DNA of 64,000 nucleotides from FEN-1191 sp036490715 (lineage in GTDB: Bacteria > Pseudomonadota > Gammaproteobacteria > Steroidobacterales > Steroidobacteraceae), in NCBI GenBank assembly GCA_036490715.1, contig DASXDL010000013.1, positions 62,001 through 126,000 on the forward strand. The letters are read 5' to 3'. The notes beneath the pieces were generated by a model. The model did not search any database, was not told where the DNA came from, and saw only the letters and a program-made list of their open reading frames with translations. Below are positions 18,706 through 26,948 of this stretch, in pieces. How positions within the stretch are numbered: the stretch's first letter is position 1; each line of letters starts with the position of its first letter. Position numbers and translations under genes: made by a program.

Positions 18706-19296
18706 ATGAAAAAAGGCAGTCACAGCCGCCGCGCGACCCATCCGGTCGATGCACTGTTCCTCGATCGCTGGTCGGCGCGCGCGATGTCCGGGGCCGCTCT
18801 GTCCATCGATGAGCTCATGGTGCTGTTCGAGGCGGCGCGCTGGGCGCCGTCCTCGTTCAATTACCAGCCGTGGCGCATGCTGTACGCGCGGCGGGACACG
18901 CCGCATTGGCCGCTCTACCTCAGTCTGCTCAGCGAGCGCAACCGCAGCTGGGCGCAGCACGGTGCGGCGCTGGTGCTGTTTTTGTCCAAGTTGACCCGCG
19001 ATGATGGGACGCTGAGCGTAACGCACGCCTTCGATACCGGCGCCGCCTGGGAGAACTTCGCGCTGCAGGCGTCGTTGCGCGGGCTGGTGGTGCACGGCAT
19101 GCAGGGTTTCGATTACTCGCGCGCGCGCAGCGAGCTGCACATACCCGCCGACTTTCAGGTCAACGCCATGGTCGTGGTCGGTCGACCGGGCGACCCGCAT
19201 CAGCTGCTGGAGGATCTGCGCAGTCGCGAACAGCCGAATGATCGGCGGCCGCTGGATCAGAGCCTGTGCGAGGGCCTATTCGGCTTTAAATCCTAG
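18706..19296 (+). CDS. nitroreductase family protein
   Basis: 196 aa from ATG 18706 (an ATG at 18685 is in frame and also possible). FMN-binding family motifs are present: FLDRWSARAMSGAALS and EAARWAPSSFNYQPWRMLYA at the N-terminal half, then GAAWENFALQASLRGL in the second half. Such enzymes reduce nitro compounds, quinones or flavins with NAD(P)H as dimers. The substrate is unknown. The 3' end overlaps the convergent methyltransferase by 21 bp. Confidence 0.88.
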   Translation: MKKGSHSRRATHPVDALFLDRWSARAMSGAALSIDELMVLFEAARWAPSSFNYQPWRMLYARRDTPHWPLYLSLLSERNRSWAQHGAALVLFLSKLTRDDGTLSVTHAFDTGAAWENFALQASLRGLVVHGMQGFDYSRARSELHIPADFQVNAMVVVGRPGDPHQLLEDLRSREQPNDRRPLDQSLCEGLFGFKS

Positions 19297-20064
19297 CACC
19301 GGCACGGCTTCGATCCAGCCGGCATCGATGGTGAAGGAGCCATCGGCGCTCACCGCAAAGTAGCCGCGTACCTCGCTCGGAAGATCCTCGATCACGGCGC
19401 GCAGGGCGTCGATGCGCCGGCTGGAAGTGGCGATACGGCGCACCCAGCTGTCGAACTCCAGCGGCAGCTTCCAGCCGTGGCTGTCGATCTGGCCCAAGCC
19501 GGCGCTTGCCAGCATCTGTTGCCATTCCGAGGCGCGGTAATTGCGCACGTGCGAGCGGTCGCGTAGCAACTCCAGTGTCTGCAGCGCGGTGTCCAGCAGC
19601 GCCGCCTCCGGTGCCATCACATCGATGACCACCAGGCGGCCGGTCGGCTTGAGCACGCGCGCCATCTCGCGCAGCGCCGACGGCACCGACGACCAGTGGT
19701 GCGCGGAGAAGCGCGTGGCTACCAGATCGAAGCTCGCGTCCTCGAACTCCAGCCGTTCGGCCGCCCCGAGCCGGCATTGGATGGCGCTCAGCCCGCGGGC
19801 ACGAGCTTCACCGGCCACGACCTCCAGCATCGGCGGCGATGGGTCGAAGGCAATGACCTCGCGCGCACCGCCGCGCGCCAGTGCGAAGGCGCTGTGTCCG
19901 GCGCCGCAGCCCAGATCAAGAGCGCGTGCGGGCAGCAATCGCCGGGCCAGCTGCTCGAGGCGCTCCAGATCCGCGCCTCGAGCATGCACGCTGCTGCTCA
20001 GATAGTTGGCGGCGGTATCGCCAAACTGGCGCACCGCGAGTTGCGGCTGATTCGCGTCGGTCAC
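19276..20064 (-). CDS. class I SAM-dependent methyltransferase
   Basis: 262 aa, UbiE/Methyltransf_11 type. Motif I ALDLGCGAGHSAFAL at about residues 48-62, an acidic AFDPSPPML for SAM ribose binding, FDLVATRFSAHHW and LKPTGRLVVIDV are all visible. Its ATG overlaps the stop of the PCuAC gene (ATGA), so it is the last gene of a four-gene minus-strand operon with copper-type neighbours. The acceptor substrate is not evident. Similar enzymes methylate small molecules, and a link to copper handling is only contextual. Confidence 0.85.
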   Translation of the reverse strand: MTDANQPQLAVRQFGDTAANYLSSSVHARGADLERLEQLARRLLPARALDLGCGAGHSAFALARGGAREVIAFDPSPPMLEVVAGEARARGLSAIQCRLGAAERLEFEDASFDLVATRFSAHHWSSVPSALREMARVLKPTGRLVVIDVMAPEAALLDTALQTLELLRDRSHVRNYRASEWQQMLASAGLGQIDSHGWKLPLEFDSWVRRIATSSRRIDALRAVIEDLPSEVRGYFAVSADGSFTIDAGWIEAVPVLGFKAE

Positions 20065-20543
20065 TGCGTCATCCCGGGCATGGCCGGCATCGAATCACTG
20101 GCGCCGGGCGCACGCAGCTGAAATGACACTGTCTGCGGCGGCGCGCCTGCAAAGCGCAGTGTGATGGCCACATGATCGCCGGGCTTGAGCGGATGGTTGG
20201 GTTGCTCGAGCATCAAGTGATAGCCCAGGGCGGCGAACTCAAGACTCGAATGCGCTGCCACGGCAATGTGATCCACCGCCGCCATATGGCTGGTGTTGCC
20301 GAGGTTGACACTGCGATGCAGTGACACGGCACCGTAGTCGGGACAGGACGCGGCCACCAGACTCACGGACTGGTCGCCGTCATTGACCAGCGTCAGGTAG
20401 CCGCCCGCAGGTAGATTGCCTGGCAGCCAGCGCACCCACGGATCGCGCACCTGCAGCGCCGCGGCATGATCGGCGGCCAGACCCGGCGCCGCGGCGAGCG
20501 TAGTCAGTGCGGTAACGGCGAGTGTGATGGACCTAAAGCGCAT
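20061..20543 (-). CDS. PCuAC-type periplasmic copper chaperone
   Basis: 160 aa from ATG 20543. The signal peptide ends near APGLAADHAA, followed by a cupredoxin-like beta sandwich. The family signature is GGYLTLVNDGDQ, then a His (LHRS), a Met (SHMAAVD) and finally HLML, matching the H-X10-M-X21-H-X-M copper ligand pattern. The tail GASDSMPAMPGM adds Met residues. PCuAC proteins carry Cu(I) to cytochrome oxidase assembly. Its start overlaps the preceding outer-membrane protein gene by 11 bp and its stop overlaps the methyltransferase. Confidence 0.88.
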   Translation of the reverse strand: MRFRSITLAVTALTTLAAAPGLAADHAAALQVRDPWVRWLPGNLPAGGYLTLVNDGDQSVSLVAASCPDYGAVSLHRSVNLGNTSHMAAVDHIAVAAHSSLEFAALGYHLMLEQPNHPLKPGDHVAITLRFAGAPPQTVSFQLRAPGASDSMPAMPGMTQ

Positions 20544-21567
20544 AGTTGGCGCCGATCGAGGCGGTCCAGCGCGGGAACAGCTGGTAGCCGATGAGGTTGC
20601 TGTAGAACGGCACCTGCACGAACGCATACAGGCGCAGTCTCGGTAGCGTTTCGACGCTGATGCCCGGACTCAGATAACCGACGCTGCCGGCGGTGTCGGG
20701 CAGATCGGCCAGCGCTCCCTGATCGCGCAGCTTGTCACTCAGATTGATCTGCAACTGCGGCACCCATTTCGGATTGGCTTCGTAACGCAGCCCCACACTG
20801 AAGGTGGTGGCGTTACCGGGTCGAAAGTCGTCCCCCGGTCGATTCTGCTTCTCGAGCAGGGCCGCCTGGAACTGTGCATTGACGAATGCGCCGAAGCTCG
20901 CACTGAGTGGCCGATAATAGTACATGCCCAGGATCACATCGGTGCTGCCGGTGCCGGCCTGTAGGCTGGCATCCAGCGGGGCGCCGGCATTCGGACCACT
21001 GGCGAACTTGACCGCCGTACCGTAGCTGCCGGTCGGCAGCTTGACGCCCAGCTGCAGCCCGAAATTGTGCGTCGACAGCAGTCCCTGGTAGCTGGCGATC
21101 AGCCGCACGTCGCCCAGGCCGGACACGCGCACACTGCTGAGCTGATCGGGTGCCGTCTCAGACGGCTCAAACGGCTGCAGCTGCACCCCGTAGGTGGTGT
21201 GCGGGCGCACCACGTACGGCACGCGCAGGTCGAAATTCCAGTCCTCGTTCGGGCTGTAACCCACGCCGACGGTGAAATAGCGATTGAGCGTCTGGTGCTC
21301 GATCTCGCCGCCGCCGAGCGCGGCGATCGACGGCTGATCGACGATCTGTTCGGCGGTCGCGGCGTTGGTCCCGCGACGCAGCTCATCCTGATCGATGTAG
21401 TCGTACTCGAAGTTGAGGCGCCAGCCCTCGCCGACCGCATAGCCCATGGCGCCGTCGGCGCTGAGCGTGCAACCACAGGTAGCGCAGGCCCATGCCGCCG
21501 GTGGCGCTGCGATGGCCAGCCCCAGCGCCAGCAGCCCCCAGGGGTGGCGCAATAACCGTATCCACAT
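20533..21567 (-). CDS. outer-membrane beta-barrel protein with CxxC
   Basis: 344 aa. The signal peptide ends near PAAWA, and the mature protein starts CATCGCTLSADG, a striking CxxCxC cluster. Long amphipathic strands follow (VGVGYSPNEDWNFDLRVPYV, FGLQLGVKLPTGSYG, YAFVQVPFYSNLIGYQL), and it ends in a barrel-type terminus. It resembles the transporter/phenol MetA-pathway barrel family found beside copper chaperones. The N-terminal Cys cluster could bind metal at the periplasmic side; that is inference. It lies between DUF2946 and PCuAC genes in an operon. Confidence 0.75.
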   Translation of the reverse strand: MWIRLLRHPWGLLALGLAIAAPPAAWACATCGCTLSADGAMGYAVGEGWRLNFEYDYIDQDELRRGTNAATAEQIVDQPSIAALGGGEIEHQTLNRYFTVGVGYSPNEDWNFDLRVPYVVRPHTTYGVQLQPFEPSETAPDQLSSVRVSGLGDVRLIASYQGLLSTHNFGLQLGVKLPTGSYGTAVKFASGPNAGAPLDASLQAGTGSTDVILGMYYYRPLSASFGAFVNAQFQAALLEKQNRPGDDFRPGNATTFSVGLRYEANPKWVPQLQINLSDKLRDQGALADLPDTAGSVGYLSPGISVETLPRLRLYAFVQVPFYSNLIGYQLFPRWTASIGANYAL

Positions 21568-21648
21568 GACGTTCTCCTGATCGACGGCACGCGTTCGCGT
21601 GCCACGCGGCGCCGCCGTTGCGCGCGGCGCCTCGAGCTTTCGAGCAGA

Positions 21649-21993
21649 TCAGGAGAACGAAGGCGGGGCGCGCGCCTGTTGGCTGCGCGTGAGGACGGAG
21701 GATGCGCTGCAGGGCGCCGGTGCGAGCACCAGCTCGCTGCCGGACCAGAGCACGCACGGCGTCAGAGCAACGCTGGCGGGCGGGGCCAGGGTCGCGGCGG
21801 CCGCGAACGGGCACGGCGCATCGGCATGGGCGCGGCCGGAATCGGGCGCGGCGTGCGGATGCTCGACACTGCAAAGGATGAGCGCGAAGCCATGATCGCC
21901 GCGTGCGGGCATCACGCCGGTGGGCAGCAGCAGCCGCATCACCAGCAGCGGCAGCAACCACAGCAGCCAGAATTCGGCGCGGCATCGGGTCAT
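21649..21993 (-). CDS. DUF2946 family protein
   Basis: 114 aa with an N-terminal hydrophobic helix, RLLLPTGVMPARG, ALILCSVEHPH and ADAPCPFAAAA, the conserved Cys/His pattern of DUF2946. The family is typically found with copper-related genes and its function is unknown. It is the first gene of the minus-strand operon DUF2946, beta-barrel protein, PCuAC, methyltransferase, and is divergent from the MDR oxidoreductase with about 73 bp between starts. Confidence 0.8.
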   Translation of the reverse strand: MTRCRAEFWLLWLLPLLVMRLLLPTGVMPARGDHGFALILCSVEHPHAAPDSGRAHADAPCPFAAAATLAPPASVALTPCVLWSGSELVLAPAPCSASSVLTRSQQARAPPSFS

Positions 21994-22066
21994 GGCGCAG
22001 CCATCTTAATGCTATTTTCTGGGGGCCGCACCGCGCCGGCGCTGAATCGCTTGTGAGGGCTCCCCG

Positions 22067-23059
22067 ATGCGCTGGCTTCCGTTGCTGTTCGCGCTGCTGC
22101 TGGCGCTGCCAGCGCAGGCCGCCGATCACATGCGGGCGGCCGTGGTTGCAGCCGGTCGTATAAAGGTACTGCAGGTCGAGCGGCCGGTCCCCGGCCCGGG
22201 CCAGGTACTGGTGCGGTTGCAGTACGCGGGCGTGAACCCGGTCGACTGGAAGAGCCCGGCCGGCGCTGCCGATGAGCCGGGCGCGGCACCCGCCGTCACG
22301 GCGCCGAGCATCCCGGGGGTCGAGGGATCCGGCACCATCAGCGCGCTGGGCCGCTCGGTGTCGGGATTGCACGTCGGCGATCCGGTGCTGCTGTGGTCGC
22401 AAGGCCGCGGCACCTACGCACAGTATGTCGCGGTACCGGCCGGTGCCGTGCTGCTAAAACCTGCGGCGCTGCCGTTTGCCGAGGCGGCGGGGCTGCCACA
22501 TGCCGGCCTGGCCGCCTGGGACATGCTGGTGGACCAAGCCCAGGTGCGTGCCGGGCAGACGGTGCTGGTCCTGGGCGGCGCCGGCGGCGTGGGCTCCGCG
22601 GCGGTGCAGATCGCGGTCGCACGCGGCGCGCGCGTCACCGCCACCGCATCGGCGCGCAATGCGGACTACGTGCGCGGCCTGGGTGCGACCAGCGTGATCG
22701 ACTACACGAGGCAGCATTTCGAAGACCAGCTACGTGACGTTGACGTCGCGATCGACACCGTCGACTTGGACAACGCCTATCGGGCATTGGCTGTGGTTCG
22801 GCGCGGCGGCATCCTGGTCTCGACCGTCGGCGTCCCCGAGCCGGCGCAGTGCCTGGCCCGCGGGGTCACGTGCCTACGTCGGGCAAAGGGAGCGACCCCG
22901 GTTCGGACGGTTCTGAAGCAACTGACCGACTGGACCAGCGCGCGCCGCTTCCGCGTCAACGTCGACCGCAGTTTCGATCTGCCGCAGGTGCTCGCGGCAT
23001 GGCAGTACAGCCAGGCAGGCCAGGTGCGCGGCAAGGCCGTCATCCGGATCGGCGATTGA
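22067..23059 (+). CDS. exported MDR-family (quinone) oxidoreductase
   Basis: 330 aa, zinc-independent MDR (QOR-like) fold. The N-terminal GroES-like domain has RLQYAGVNPVDWK and PGVEGSGTISALG; the Rossmann domain has LVLGGAGGVGSAAVQIA near residue 170. What is unusual is a clear signal peptide, MRWLPLLFALLLALPAQAADH, directly before MRAAVV, where cytosolic relatives begin. GAGGG lies 6 nt before this upstream ATG, supporting it over the in-frame ATG 22130. The protein should therefore be periplasmic, where NADPH is not normally available. Substrate unknown. Confidence 0.82.
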   Translation: MRWLPLLFALLLALPAQAADHMRAAVVAAGRIKVLQVERPVPGPGQVLVRLQYAGVNPVDWKSPAGAADEPGAAPAVTAPSIPGVEGSGTISALGRSVSGLHVGDPVLLWSQGRGTYAQYVAVPAGAVLLKPAALPFAEAAGLPHAGLAAWDMLVDQAQVRAGQTVLVLGGAGGVGSAAVQIAVARGARVTATASARNADYVRGLGATSVIDYTRQHFEDQLRDVDVAIDTVDLDNAYRALAVVRRGGILVSTVGVPEPAQCLARGVTCLRRAKGATPVRTVLKQLTDWTSARRFRVNVDRSFDLPQVLAAWQYSQAGQVRGKAVIRIGD

Positions 23060-23102
23060 GGCGTTATGACGAAATTCGGTCGGCTCGTGCTGGGATCAGT
23101 TG

Positions 23103-23129
23103 ACGGAATTCCCACACAGTGAGTTCCGT
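23103..23129. terminator. hairpin between MDR and DUF2844 genes
   Basis: ACGGAATTC pairs with GAGTTCCGT (9 bp, one GU) around a 9-nt loop, 44 nt past the MDR stop. No T tract is present. It could be a weak terminator, an RNA-stability hairpin or an operator in the DUF2844 promoter region. Confidence 0.35.
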
Positions 23130-23196
23130 CTCAGGATTGCCGGCCTTATTCTGTCAAGCTGATATACGCAAACGCCAGGCGGCAGAGGTTCAACCG

Positions 23197-23670
23197 GTGA
23201 TACCCAAATCGCGGCCGACGATCGCCCTGGGCGTGAGTAGCCTGCTGCTAGCGCTGCTGTGGCAAGTCCCGGCCCAGGCGCATCTGGGCGGCGATCCCAG
23301 TTCGGTCGAGTCCGACCGCCAGGCGCTCCATGCGCAGCTGCGCACCGTAGCGACGCAGCAATACAGCGTGCATGAGATCGACAGCGACAGCGGTGGCGAG
23401 GTGCGCGAATACGCCACGCCCCAGGGCACCGTGTTTGCGGTGACCTGGCGCGGAGCGCTGCCGCCGGACCTGCAGCAGTTGTTCGGCACCTACTACCAGC
23501 CGTATCAGGCCGCGGCCACCGCTCATCCCCGGCCCGGAATGCATCGCCAACTTCAGGTCAGCGTCGGGGATCTGGTGGTCCAGGTGAGCGCGCGGCCGCG
23601 CTCCTATGGCGGCAAAGCGTATGTTCAAAGTCTGATGCCCGCCGGCCTGTCGATCGCGGATCTGCGATGA
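23197..23670 (+). CDS. DUF2844 domain protein, secreted
   Basis: 157 aa from GTG 23197, which has AGAGG 8 nt upstream; the frame is open to 23119. The signal peptide ends in VPAQAHLGG. The mature part contains the DUF2844 features HEIDSDSGGEVREYATPQG and FAVTWRGALPPDLQQLFGTYY. Its function is unknown. In other bacteria DUF2844 genes commonly precede DUF3443 genes, exactly as here (10 bp gap), so the pair probably acts together in the periplasm or at the surface. Confidence 0.85.
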   Translation: MIPKSRPTIALGVSSLLLALLWQVPAQAHLGGDPSSVESDRQALHAQLRTVATQQYSVHEIDSDSGGEVREYATPQGTVFAVTWRGALPPDLQQLFGTYYQPYQAAATAHPRPGMHRQLQVSVGDLVVQVSARPRSYGGKAYVQSLMPAGLSIADLR

Positions 23671-23680
23671 GGAGGCCCGC

Positions 23681-25021
23681 ATGAACCGCGTCAGCGCTTA
23701 CCTGATTCTGGTCGGCCTCGCTGCCCTCGTCGGCTGCGGTGGTGGTGGCGGCAGCGGCAGTAGCGCCACGAGCGCCATGCATAGCGCCAGCTCCAGCTCG
23801 AGCAGTAGCAGTAGCGGCGGCAGCTCGAGCGGCAGTTCCAGCGGCAGCACCGCCAATGTCGTCGCCGTCACGGTCAACTCGGGACCGCCCGCCGCCCACG
23901 GGGGAACCTTCAACATTCCCTACGCCAGCGTCACAGTCTGCATCGCCGGCACCAGCACCTGCGCCACCATCGCCAACGTGCTGGTGGACACCGGCTCTTC
24001 CGGACTGCGTCTGATGGCATCGGCGCTGCAGGCCGCCGGGCTGAATCTGCCGAGTGAGGCCGATCCGGCCAATGCCAACAACACCCTGGCCGAGTGTCTG
24101 CCGTTTGCCGACGGCTACACCTGGGGTCCATTGGCGAATGTCGATGTCATGATGGCGGGCGAGACCGCCCACGGCATCTCGATCAACATCATCGATGACC
24201 GGCATACGTTCACAGCCGCGCCCTCCGGTTGCGCCAGCTCGGGCATGAACATGTCCTTGAACAGCGTCAGCGCCTTCGACGCCAATGGCGTACTGGGCGT
24301 TGGCACCTTCGATCAGGACTGTGGACCTTCGTGCGCCATCTGCGCCAGCTTCTCCGGCGGCTGTACCACCCGCTACGACATCTACTACAGCTGCGCCAAC
24401 ACGGGCAATCAGTGCAATCTCGCTCAGGTCGCCGTCAATTCACAGGTCCGAAATCCGGTGACACAGTTCGCAGTCGATAACAACGGCGTGATACTGCAGC
24501 TGCCGAGCGTCCCGACAGCCGGGCAGACCACCGCCAGTGGCACGCTGACCTTCGGTATCGGCACGCAGACCGACAATGCCTTGGGCAGCGCCAAGGTTCT
24601 GACGGCCGACAGCGCCGGTAACATCATCACCCTTTACAAAAGCCAGACGCTGTCCGACAGCTTCTTCGATTCAGGATCGAATGGTTTGTATTTCCCGGAC
24701 AGCTCGATCCCCGCTTGCACCAATTCTCAGAGCAACCCCAGCGCCAGCGATTTCTACTGCCCGACCACGTTGCAGCAGCTGCAGGCGACCAATCAGGGCC
24801 AGGACGGCACTCAAAGCGTCGTCTCGTTTGAGGTCTCGAACCTGAATAGCATCAGCAATAGCTTCTATGCGGTGCCCAGTATCGGTGGCCCCGCCGCCAC
24901 CAATACCATGCTGGGCTCGTATTTCGACTGGGGCGTGCCGTTCTTCTACGGTCGCAGCGTCTACACCGCGATCGAGGGCAAGTCGGCGGCCGGCACCATG
25001 GGCCCGTATTACGCCTACTGA
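23681..25021 (+). CDS. DUF3443 lipoprotein with aspartic-protease-like motifs
   Basis: 446 aa. It is a lipoprotein by the ALVGC lipobox, followed by a Ser/Gly linker (about residues 20-58). The body carries VLVDTGSSGLRL (Asp about residue 103) and FFDSGSNGLYF (Asp about 330), which look like the two catalytic D-T/S-G loops of pepsin-type bilobed proteases. Many Cys (for example CGPSCAICASFSGGC) suggest disulfides. DUF3443 has no assigned function as far as I know; an aspartic peptidase fold is my inference. It is the second gene after DUF2844, and a methyltransferase gene follows 24 bp later. Confidence 0.82.
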   Translation: MNRVSAYLILVGLAALVGCGGGGGSGSSATSAMHSASSSSSSSSSGGSSSGSSSGSTANVVAVTVNSGPPAAHGGTFNIPYASVTVCIAGTSTCATIANVLVDTGSSGLRLMASALQAAGLNLPSEADPANANNTLAECLPFADGYTWGPLANVDVMMAGETAHGISINIIDDRHTFTAAPSGCASSGMNMSLNSVSAFDANGVLGVGTFDQDCGPSCAICASFSGGCTTRYDIYYSCANTGNQCNLAQVAVNSQVRNPVTQFAVDNNGVILQLPSVPTAGQTTASGTLTFGIGTQTDNALGSAKVLTADSAGNIITLYKSQTLSDSFFDSGSNGLYFPDSSIPACTNSQSNPSASDFYCPTTLQQLQATNQGQDGTQSVVSFEVSNLNSISNSFYAVPSIGGPAATNTMLGSYFDWGVPFFYGRSVYTAIEGKSAAGTMGPYYAY

Positions 25022-25045
25022 GCGCCGCGGCGACGTCTATCGATC

Positions 25046-25621
25046 ATGAGGCAGTGGTACGGCGAGCTGATCCCTGCGCTGTGGATTGCCTGGTTCATCT
25101 ACTGGCGAATGTCGGCCGCGGGCGTCAAGCCAATCGCCCGCGTCGAATCACCACTGTCGCGCGCCGCACATTTCGTGCCGCTGATCGTCGCCGGCCTGCT
25201 GTTATGGATGCGTCGCATTGCCGACGGCGGGGTGCTGTTCGAGCGCTTCATCGCGCGCAGTTTTGAGGCCTACTGGAGCGGAGTCGCGCTGGTGGTGGCC
25301 GGTCTTATCTTTTCGATCTGGGCGCGCAGGACCATAGGGCGCAACTGGAGTGGCACCGTGACCGTCAAACAGGATCACGAGCTGATTACCAGCGGACCCT
25401 ACGCACTGGTGCGCCACCCGATCTATACCGGCTTGCTGCTGATGTTCATCGGCTCCGCGATAGCGCGCGGCGAATGGCGCGGCGTTGTCGCGGTCGTGAT
25501 CGTACTGGTGGCGTTGTGGCGCAAGCTGCGGCTCGAAGAGCGCTTTATGACCGAGACCTTCGGCGATGCCTACCGGCGTTATCGAGAGCACACGGCGGCG
25601 CTGATTCCGTGGCTGCTGTGA
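25046..25621 (+). CDS. isoprenylcysteine carboxyl methyltransferase family membrane protein
   Basis: 191 aa with about five TM segments. The C-terminal part carries the ICMT/PEMT signature: KQDHELITSGPYALVRHPIYT, then LRLEERFMTETFGDAYRRY. These enzymes methylate lipids or prenylated substrates with SAM inside the membrane. The gene follows DUF3443 by 24 bp and is probably co-transcribed. It converges on nnrU with a 9-bp gap. The acceptor is unknown. Confidence 0.85.
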   Translation: MRQWYGELIPALWIAWFIYWRMSAAGVKPIARVESPLSRAAHFVPLIVAGLLLWMRRIADGGVLFERFIARSFEAYWSGVALVVAGLIFSIWARRTIGRNWSGTVTVKQDHELITSGPYALVRHPIYTGLLLMFIGSAIARGEWRGVVAVVIVLVALWRKLRLEERFMTETFGDAYRRYREHTAALIPWLL

Positions 25622-25630
25622 ACTCCTTGG

Positions 25631-26212
25631 TCAGAAACTCGGCGGCAGCAACGGCACGCCAATGACCAGCGCGTGCCATCGCACGATGAACGCTGCATAC
25701 AGCGCCAGGCCCAGCACCAATGCGATCAGGTCATTGTATGGCGAGGACGGAGCGCCGGGAGCCCGCTCGGGCGCGCGGCGCTTAAGCGAGATGCGCACGA
25801 TGATCGCCCAGAGCAGGAAACTGCCGAACAGCAGCACGTCCGGCAACGTGCCATTGGACAGCAGGTGCGCGGTGGCCCAAAGCTTGACGGCGGCCAGCAT
25901 CGGATGCGTAAAGGCGCGCTGGATCGTTCCGGGCAGATAGGCCGCGAACAGCAACGGAAATACCGGCAGCATCAGGATCCAGGTGACCGCGTGCAGCCAT
26001 GCCGCCGGCGCATACAGCACCGTCGGCGCGCCGCGCGCGTGTGCATAGCCGAACAGCATCAGTGTCAGACCGATGGCGCTCAGCAGCGCATACACCACCT
26101 TCCAGGTCACCGGGCCGATGTGCAGGCGCATGCGCACCCGCCAAGTCGGCGCCACCACCGCGATCGAATGCGCAGCGAAGAACAGCACCATTCCGGTCAG
26201 CATCAGTGGCAT
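25631..26212 (-). CDS. NnrU family membrane protein
   Basis: 193 aa, about five or six TM helices, starting MPLMLTGMVLFFAAHSIAVV. The Arg-Met-Arg and PVTWKVVYALLSAIGLTLM segments and the THPMLAAVKLWATAHLLSNG stretch are typical of NnrU. The frame is open upstream to 26827, but that part overlaps the PEBP gene. The family was named from denitrification loci and relates to the isomerase NnrU/15-cis-zeta-carotene isomerase group. No denitrification gene is near, so its role here is open. Confidence 0.82.
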   Translation of the reverse strand: MPLMLTGMVLFFAAHSIAVVAPTWRVRMRLHIGPVTWKVVYALLSAIGLTLMLFGYAHARGAPTVLYAPAAWLHAVTWILMLPVFPLLFAAYLPGTIQRAFTHPMLAAVKLWATAHLLSNGTLPDVLLFGSFLLWAIIVRISLKRRAPERAPGAPSSPYNDLIALVLGLALYAAFIVRWHALVIGVPLLPPSF

Positions 26213-26293
26213 ACCCGCATCCTCGCACGAGCGTCTTGAAGTGATAGCATCGATCGAGCGCCGCCCGGCGCCTATAGGGCACGGAGACCAGTC

Positions 26294-26875
26294 ATGGCTG
26301 ACAAGCACTCCATTTTGCGTATCCTGCTGCTGACCGCCGGCGCCGTTGTGGCGTTCAGTGCCGCGGACGCCGGCGCCGCCGGCGCGAACTCGTTGCGGCT
26401 GCAGAGCGCGACCGTGGCCGCCAACAGCACGCTGTCGAACGACCAGGTCTATAGCGGCTTCGGCTGCAGCGGTCGCAATATATCGCCGGCGCTCAAGTGG
26501 ACCGGAGCGCCGAGCGGCACCAAGAGCTTCGCCATCACGTTGTACGATCCGGATGCGCCCACCGGCTCGGGGTGGTGGCACTGGGTGGTCTACAACATCC
26601 CGGCCACCGTCACCGAGCTGGCCGAAGGAGCGGGCAGTCCGGGGGGCAAGCTGCCGCCCGGCGCGATCCAGGGCCACACCGATTTCGGCACCTCCGGTTT
26701 TGGCGGTGCCTGTCCGCCGGCGGGCGACAAGGCGCACCGCTACATCTTTACGATCTACGCGCTGAAAACCGAAAAGATCTCGGCGCCCGACGATGCCAGT
26801 GCCGCCATGATCGGCTACATGATTCACGCCAATGCTCTGGCCAAGGCCAGCCTGACGGCTCGCTACGGACGCTGA
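26294..26875 (+). CDS. YbhB/YbcL family (PEBP) protein, exported
   Basis: 193 aa with a signal peptide (cleavage near ADAGAAG). PEBP-fold motifs are present: SGFGCSGRNISPALKW, ITLYDPDAPTGSGWWHWVVYNIP (the DPDxP and GxxHW ligand pocket) and CPPAGDKAHRYIFTIYAL. Bacterial members bind small anionic or phospholipid-like ligands; their function is poorly known. It is divergent from nnrU (81 bp). The CAP-domain gene follows almost immediately. A second PEBP lipoprotein lies at 55039-55614. Confidence 0.9.
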   Translation: MADKHSILRILLLTAGAVVAFSAADAGAAGANSLRLQSATVAANSTLSNDQVYSGFGCSGRNISPALKWTGAPSGTKSFAITLYDPDAPTGSGWWHWVVYNIPATVTELAEGAGSPGGKLPPGAIQGHTDFGTSGFGGACPPAGDKAHRYIFTIYALKTEKISAPDDASAAMIGYMIHANALAKASLTARYGR

Positions 26876-26948
26876 TCGCCGGCGCCGCCGCTATCGGCTG
26901 CTGCTGGGCGCACTCGGCCTGGCGCTGACACCGGGCATCGGCGGCTCG

